Positions 60,601 to 64,000 of a DNA stretch of 64,000 nt are shown here, in pieces (positions within the stretch are counted from its first letter, which is position 1; each line of letters begins with the position of its first letter). The translations under genes and the position numbers were made by a program. Under the pieces are notes generated by a model that made no database searches, was not told the DNA's origin, and was given only the letters and a program-made list of their open reading frames with translations. Source of the DNA: Diacronema lutheri (Eukaryota > Haptophyta > Pavlovophyceae > Pavlovales > Pavlovaceae); assembly GCA_019448385.1 (NCBI GenBank), contig JAGTXO010000028.1, positions 124,001-188,000 on the forward strand, in the 5' to 3' direction.

Positions 60601-62846
60601 GGCGGTAAGCTTGGCGGCATCGCGCAGCTGAGGCCGAGGTCAAACTGGCCCTCGATGCTCCGGTAGCCTTCGACGACGACATACCACGCCTCCTGCCCCG
60701 CCGTCTGCGCTGGCACGGTCACGCTCACGCGTGACGACAGGCCGCAGCTGTCGTCGTTCTCCTTGCGCAGCGCGCCGGTGTCGAGCGGGCAGCCCTCGAA
60801 AATACGCAGGTAGGTGTCGTAGTCGGTCCCGTCGGCGCACGTGTCGAGCTCGATGCCCACGGCCGCGCTCGGGTTGCGCGCGTCGATGCGGAAGATGCGC
60901 TCGCCCGACGCGCTGCCCACGCGGCTCGGGGCGCCCACGGTCGAGCCGACCAGCTGATCGCCGCACATGATTATCGGCAGCTCGTCGCACGTGAGCGGAG
61001 GCGGGCTTGGCGGGCTTGGCGGCGATGGCGGACTCGACGGAGGCGGGGTCTGCACGGGCGTCGGTGGCGGGCTTGGTGGCGGTGGGTGCGGCGGCGGGAT
61101 CGGCGGGACCGGCGGCGAGGAAGGACTTGACGGTGGCGCGCTTTGCACGGGCGCCGGTGGCGGGCTGGGTGGCCGTGGCTGCGTGCTCGGCGGCGGGCGC
61201 GGCAACGTGGTTTGCGGCGCGCAGCTGAGGCCGAGGTCAAATTGGCCCTCGAAGCTCTGGTAGCCCTCGACGACGACGTACCACGCCTCCTGCCCCGCCG
61301 TCTGCGCAGGCACGGTCACGCTCACGCGTGATGACAGGTCACAGCTGTCATCGTTCAACCTGCGCAGCTCGCCGGTGTCGAGCGGGCATCCCGCGTAGAC
61401 GCGCAGGTAGGTGTCGTAGTTGGTCCCGTCCGCGCACGTGTCGAGCTCGATGCCCACGGCCGCGCTCGGGTTGCGCGCGTCGATGCGGAAGATGCGCTCG
61501 CCCGACGCGCTGCCCACGCGGCTCGGGGCGCCCACGGTCGAGCCGACGAGCCGATCGCCGCACCCGATCGTCGGCAGATCGTCGCACGTGAGCGGAGGCG
61601 GGCTCGGCGGCGATGGCGGCGAGGACGGGTTCGGTGGCGGCGCGGGAGGACGCACCTGGAACGCCTGCAGGAAAAGCGCGCTGTCGGCACCCGGAAAAGA
61701 TTGCCCGCGGAGCACGTTGCGCGTCGCCGACGCCGTGATGCGCGCGAGCACCTGCGCGGGCGTCGCTCCGGTCCCCAGCATGCCCAGGTGCTGCGCGACG
61801 ACGCCGGTCACGTGCGGCGCGGCCATGCTCGTGCCCGAGATCGTGTTGGACGCGTCTCTTCCCGGCACCCAGGCGGAGAGGATGCTCGAGCCGGGCGCAT
61901 ACATGTCGACGCACGGCCCGGTGTTGCTGAACCATGAGAGGATGTCCGCTTGCTCGGCGCCCGAGCCCGATAGCGCCGTCGAGCCGACGGTGATGGCGGT
62001 CGGCGCGCGCGCGGGCCAAAACTTGCACGCGTCCGATTGGTCGTTACCCGCGGCGACCACGACGGTGACGCCGGCATTGACGAGGTTTGCGACGAAGCCG
62101 TCGAGCTGCGTGCTTCCTCCCGGCCCGCCGAGCGACATGGATGCCACCTTGAGCTCGGCGGGATGCGCGGCGACCCAGTCCATGCCGGCGACCACGTCGG
62201 ACGTCGAGCCACCGTTTGGACCAAGCACGCGCACGCCGTGCACCGTCGCGTTGCGCGCGACGCCGAACGAGGCGCCGGCCGCCGTGCCCGCGCAGTGCGT
62301 GCCGTGCCCGTCAGGATCGTCCGGCTGGTCGTCGTCGTCGACGAGATCGATCCCGTCGCCGATGCGGCTCGTGCCGTCGGCGCGCACAAACTGCTCGTGC
62401 TGCATGTTCAGCCCCGTGTCGATGATGAAGATGTGCACGCCCGTGCCGTCGGCCGGCGTCGAGAAGGCGCCGTCGAGCGGGAGCGTCGGCGAGTCGATCC
62501 GGTCGAGACCCCATGGCAGCGTCGTCGGCAGCGCGGCCGCGCGCGTCTCGCCGTATGCGTGCACTCGCCCGTTTGGCACGATCGTGGCGCCGTGCGCCTC
62601 GTAGTAAGCGCGTGCCTCGGGCGAGAGCTTCGCGGCAAAGCCGCGCGCGACCGTGCCGTACGTGCGCAGCACCTCGACCGCGCCGGCCGGCGCGCCGCTC
62701 AGCCGCCACGCCGAGACCGACGCAGCCGTCGGGTTGTCGTCCGGCCGGTTGAACGTGACGATGAATTCCGCGCCGTCGTCCTCGATCGCGGCGCCCACGC
62801 CGTCGCCGAGCAGGCCGGCGACGAGCAGCGCGACGAGTCGGCACAT
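57651..62846 (-). CDS. Subtilase (S8) with four PPC-like repeats and long proline-rich stalk, copy 2
   Basis: A single exon of 1,731 residues. Signal peptide, propeptide and S8A catalytic domain are almost identical to copy 1, with the same Asp, His and Ser motifs. There are four PPC-like domains instead of two, at roughly 61590-61230, 60990-60620, 60310-59950 and 59900-59530. A proline-rich stalk of about 380 residues (59520-58390) resembles pherophorin or extensin rods and includes five 34-residue tandem units. The membrane-proximal domain and transmembrane span match copy 1; the cytoplasmic tail ends differently. This predicts a surface protease held far from the membrane on a rigid rod. 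Copy 2 may be the ancestral form or an expanded one. Confidence 0.93.
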   Translation of the reverse strand: MCRLVALLVAGLLGDGVGAAIEDDGAEFIVTFNRPDDNPTAASVSAWRLSGAPAGAVEVLRTYGTVARGFAAKLSPEARAYYEAHGATIVPNGRVHAYGETRAAALPTTLPWGLDRIDSPTLPLDGAFSTPADGTGVHIFIIDTGLNMQHEQFVRADGTSRIGDGIDLVDDDDQPDDPDGHGTHCAGTAAGASFGVARNATVHGVRVLGPNGGSTSDVVAGMDWVAAHPAELKVASMSLGGPGGSTQLDGFVANLVNAGVTVVVAAGNDQSDACKFWPARAPTAITVGSTALSGSGAEQADILSWFSNTGPCVDMYAPGSSILSAWVPGRDASNTISGTSMAAPHVTGVVAQHLGMLGTGATPAQVLARITASATRNVLRGQSFPGADSALFLQAFQVRPPAPPPNPSSPPSPPSPPPLTCDDLPTIGCGDRLVGSTVGAPSRVGSASGERIFRIDARNPSAAVGIELDTCADGTNYDTYLRVYAGCPLDTGELRRLNDDSCDLSSRVSVTVPAQTAGQEAWYVVVEGYQSFEGQFDLGLSCAPQTTLPRPPPSTQPRPPSPPPAPVQSAPPSSPSSPPVPPIPPPHPPPPSPPPTPVQTPPPSSPPSPPSPPSPPPLTCDELPIIMCGDQLVGSTVGAPSRVGSASGERIFRIDARNPSAAVGIELDTCADGTDYDTYLRIFEGCPLDTGALRKENDDSCGLSSRVSVTVPAQTAGQEAWYVVVEGYRSIEGQFDLGLSCAMPPSLPPQPPSSPPHRPPPPLPPPSLPPLPPPPLPSPSLPPLPPPRPSPSSPPGAPPPRSPPRPPPIPPPLPPPSSPPPAPVQSAPPSSPPLPHPPPSPPLLACDDLPTIGCGDRLVGSTVGAPSRVGSASGERIFRIDARNPSAAVGIELDTCADGTNYDTYLRIFEGCPLDTGELRTVNDDSCGLSSRVSVTVPAQTAGQEAWYVVVEGYQSFEGQFDLGLSCAPPSTSPPSPPSPPLLTCDEMPTIGCGDQLVGSTVGAPSRVGSASGERIFRIDARNPGGAMRIELDTCANGTDYDTYLRIFEGCPLDTGELRTVNDDSCGLSSRVSVTVPAQTAGQEAWYVVVEGYQNREGQFDLGVSCAMPPSSPPRAPLSPPLSAPSSPPLPLPPPSSPPSPLPRAPPSPLPQTPPSSPPRAPLLRPPPNPPLSPPSTPPAPMPSAPPLDSPHAPPSRPPSSPPQLRPPALSPHSSPPAPLPRAPPSSPPHAPPLRPPPRPPPPLPPPRSPPIASPGVPPSSPPCPPPLRPPLPLPPPNKPPAPLPQTPPSTPPRAPPSRSKPHPPPRPPPPLPPPNKPPAPPPGAPPSSPPHAPPLRPPPRPPPPLPPPSLPPAPPPGAPPSSPPHAPPLRPPPRPPPPLPPPSLPPAPPPGAPPSSPPHAPPLRPPPRPPPPLPPPSLPPAPPPGTPPSSPPHAPPLRPPPRPPPPLPPPSLPPAPPPGAPPSSPPHAPPLRPPPRPPPRPPPSPPPMPNDSFLLTLVLGATIDEFSQMQESFLQAIADGAGVPRSYVSISAISSASLSVSTRILYPDPSAFGSDVRAFFRSKSAADMQTILSARSLVVHVASEPVVIDLNSPPPSASPSAATSGGKDNGVDDDGGSGSTDAGGGDDASAPNRSSAQTYVMPVVVAVLGTCACAIALAVHLRGRALARMVAIAGYAPSSLPSRSMRAWHAPKRELVSVTASRARAPLDWEEGARWEGELGVRAQSADRTW
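58400..58910. repeat. 5 x 102-bp coding repeat, proline-rich stalk
   Basis: Five near-identical 102-bp units, each starting close to gaggcggcgggcgcaatggc, encode a 34-residue Pro-rich block (PPAPPPGAPPSSPPHAPPLR and continuation) in protease copy 2. Differences between units are single bases. Confidence 0.9.
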
Positions 62847-63046
62847 CCTCGATGCTAAACCTAGCGAGCGTTGGCGCCCTAAACCTACGCTCTGAGTGCC
62901 TCCCAGCGCCCGCTATATAAAAGCCAACGCCTGCGGTCGGAAAGCCCAATCATTGACTACCCGCACTCCCGTCGGGAGTCTCCACTCCCCGGACTCCGCT
63001 TTCTTTATTTGCGCCGACACACCGTCGTCGAGCGCGGGGTCGTCGG
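62847..63046. promoter_or_regulatory. Promoter region of protease copy 2 with TATA-like element
   Basis: A 200-bp gap upstream of ATG 62846 (-). A TATA-like element (tatataaaag on the plus strand) lies at 62915-62924, about 70 bp before the start codon, followed by ccaacgcct, which is shared with the copy 1 upstream region. The far end holds the 3' flank of the next minus-strand gene. Confidence 0.5.
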
Positions 63047-64000
63047 TCACTTGTTGCCATATTGCGCGCCCGACTCGCTGTCGACCTCGGCGAGCCGCAC
63101 GTAAAGCGCGTGCGCAGCCTGCGAGCCGCGCCACGAGACGCAGAGGATCGTCGACCACTCGCCTGGCATGTGCTGCGCAACGACGACGCCCTCGACGAAC
63201 TCCGCCGCGCACTGCCGCTCGTCGCTCGGCTCGCGCGTCGCCGACGCGGCACGGAAAAGGAGGCCGCATGCCTTGAGCACGCCGACAAACTCGTCCAGCG
63301 TTTCAGCGGGGTGCGGCCGTCGGTAGCACGTGAGCTGCGTGAGCACGGCGCACGACGAGGCCGCATCGGCGGGCGGCCGTTGCAGCGAGCGCCAGAGGAA
63401 GTAGGCGAGCGAGCCGTTCGGCCGGCCCATATTCAAATCGACGATGACGGGCGTGTGCGCGTCACCGCCCGCGCTCAGACGCGAATCGAGCACGAAGTCC
63501 ATGCCCCACTGCCCGTTGAGCCCGAGGTACGAGCCGATCGCCACGCCGGCGCGTGCCATTGCCTGCACGGCCTCGTCGGAAAGGACGCTTGGCGTCAGAT
63601 TGCCGTTGTTGAGCGAATCCACGAGCATCTGCCGGGCGGCGCGGCGGACGAGCGCCGCGACTTGGGACATGGTGAGGGCCGCGCGGATGCATGAGGCGCG
63701 GCACTCATCAGCCTTGTTGCGCGGCACGGCGCGGCGGCGGACCTGGTCAGCAATGGCAAGCACGCGCGAGCCGACCATGTAAATCGTAGGCGAGGGTCCG
63801 CCAGCCTCGCCGACCATTTCTTCCACGATCATCGACGCGGTAGGCGCGGCGACATGCGGCCTGGGCACGAGCGCGTTAGGCGCGAGTGCGTCGGGCGCGC
63901 CCGCGCCCGCGCCGACGGCGGGGTGCGCCGTGGCCACGGCGGTTGCGGCGTCGTCGCCAACTGCAGGCAGGCTGAGCGCATTGAGCGGCGAAGGCGGCGC
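63047..64000 (-). CDS. ATP-grasp-like protein, C-terminal part (runs off the right edge)
   Basis: The frame is open from the right edge to the stop at 63047 (317 residues visible; the start is outside). The most family-like block is GLNGQWGMDFVLD followed by VIVDLNMGRPNGSLAYFLW. It fits the end of an ATP-grasp fold, where an acidic residue and an Asn of the D.N.GR type bind Mg-ATP. ATP-grasp enzymes ligate carboxylates to amines or thiols. The substrate is not predictable. The region after it (CAVLTQLTCYRRPHPAETLD to the end) is unrecognised. The upstream Ala/Pro-rich part may be a linker. The ATP-grasp assignment is tentative. Confidence 0.6.
   Translation of the reverse strand, partial: APPSPLNALSLPAVGDDAATAVATAHPAVGAGAGAPDALAPNALVPRPHVAAPTASMIVEEMVGEAGGPSPTIYMVGSRVLAIADQVRRRAVPRNKADECRASCIRAALTMSQVAALVRRAARQMLVDSLNNGNLTPSVLSDEAVQAMARAGVAIGSYLGLNGQWGMDFVLDSRLSAGGDAHTPVIVDLNMGRPNGSLAYFLWRSLQRPPADAASSCAVLTQLTCYRRPHPAETLDEFVGVLKACGLLFRAASATREPSDERQCAAEFVEGVVVAQHMPGEWSTILCVSWRGSQAAHALYVRLAEVDSESGAQYGNK

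Noticed and set aside
1-64000. Bacterial origin or bacterial contamination
   Set aside because: Introns confirmed by phase in ten genes, plus eIF3b, myosin, Cav and mitochondrial carrier genes, show nuclear eukaryotic DNA.
1-64000. Transposons, retroelements, virus-like elements, rRNA or tRNA genes
   Set aside because: I looked for reverse transcriptase, transposase, capsid and integrase motifs, terminal repeats and tRNA-like cloverleaf signals and saw none.

Overview
The window is nuclear DNA from a very GC-rich, gene-dense eukaryotic microalga. I place it most probably among the haptophytes, with another GC-rich alga bearing a secondary plastid as the alternative. The grounds are 37 short spliceosomal introns of alternating C and G, a gene set that mixes animal-like excitability genes (Cav-type and TRP-like channels) with a plastid-type (thylakoid-lumen-like) TPR protein and a plant-type phosphofructokinase, and proline-rich extracellular proteins. 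I found about 22 protein genes, no RNA genes, no CRISPR array and no recognisable transposon, retroelement or virus-like element.

Layout, left to right. Positions 1-3778: C-terminal half of a four-domain Cav-like channel (+). 3888-11330: a giant secretory protein with about six TULIP/BPI-like units and a LetA/PqiA-type membrane module (-). 11722-14660: TPR protein with an Asp-Gly tail (-). 14793-15629: membrane-anchored flavin-reductase-like protein (+). 15734-18001: tandem fusion of two DAHP-synthase-like domains that lack nearly all catalytic residues (+). 18241-21507: leucine-rich-repeat protein with a dynein-stalk-like region (-). 21551-24758: terminal nucleotidyltransferase (+). 24853-26211: AIFM2/FSP1-like flavoprotein (+). 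26251-27564: SRAP/HMCES-like DNA-protein crosslink protein (-). 27689-30858: phosphofructokinase (+). 30933-31376: small ubiquitin-fold-like protein (+). 32010-34133: FATP-type acyl-CoA synthetase (-). 34146-35288: FBXO31/EXECUTER-like protein (+). 35402-39626: WD40-ankyrin-ion channel fusion (+). 39681-43402: eIF3b (-). 43514-44599: TPR protein with a plastid-type leader (-). 44797-52021: myosin with a WD40 tail (+). 52129-52875: Gly-Arg-rich protein (-). 52914-53858: mitochondrial S-adenosylmethionine carrier (+). 54435-57395 and 57651-62846: two nearly identical subtilases with PPC-like and proline-rich repeats (-). 63047 to the right edge: ATP-grasp-like protein fragment (-).

Organisation. 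Genes alternate strands and are packed tightly. Three head-to-head pairs have start codons only 12, 38 and 43 bp apart. Converging neighbours are 39-109 bp apart. Of the 37 introns I could place by reading frame and protein homology, 24 begin GTGCG and three begin GC. Introns and gene ends carry G or C homopolymers, minisatellites, a 24-bp palindrome between direct repeats, and an 85-bp inverted copy of an intron-exon junction.

The genes do not form one pathway. The strongest leads for new biology are the TULIP plus LetA/PqiA protein (a possible eukaryotic inter-membrane lipid conduit), the catalytically stripped double DAHP-synthase protein, the WD40-ankyrin-channel fusion, and the LRR protein carrying a dynein-stalk module without a motor. 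Functional calls rest on motif recognition by eye. No database search was run.
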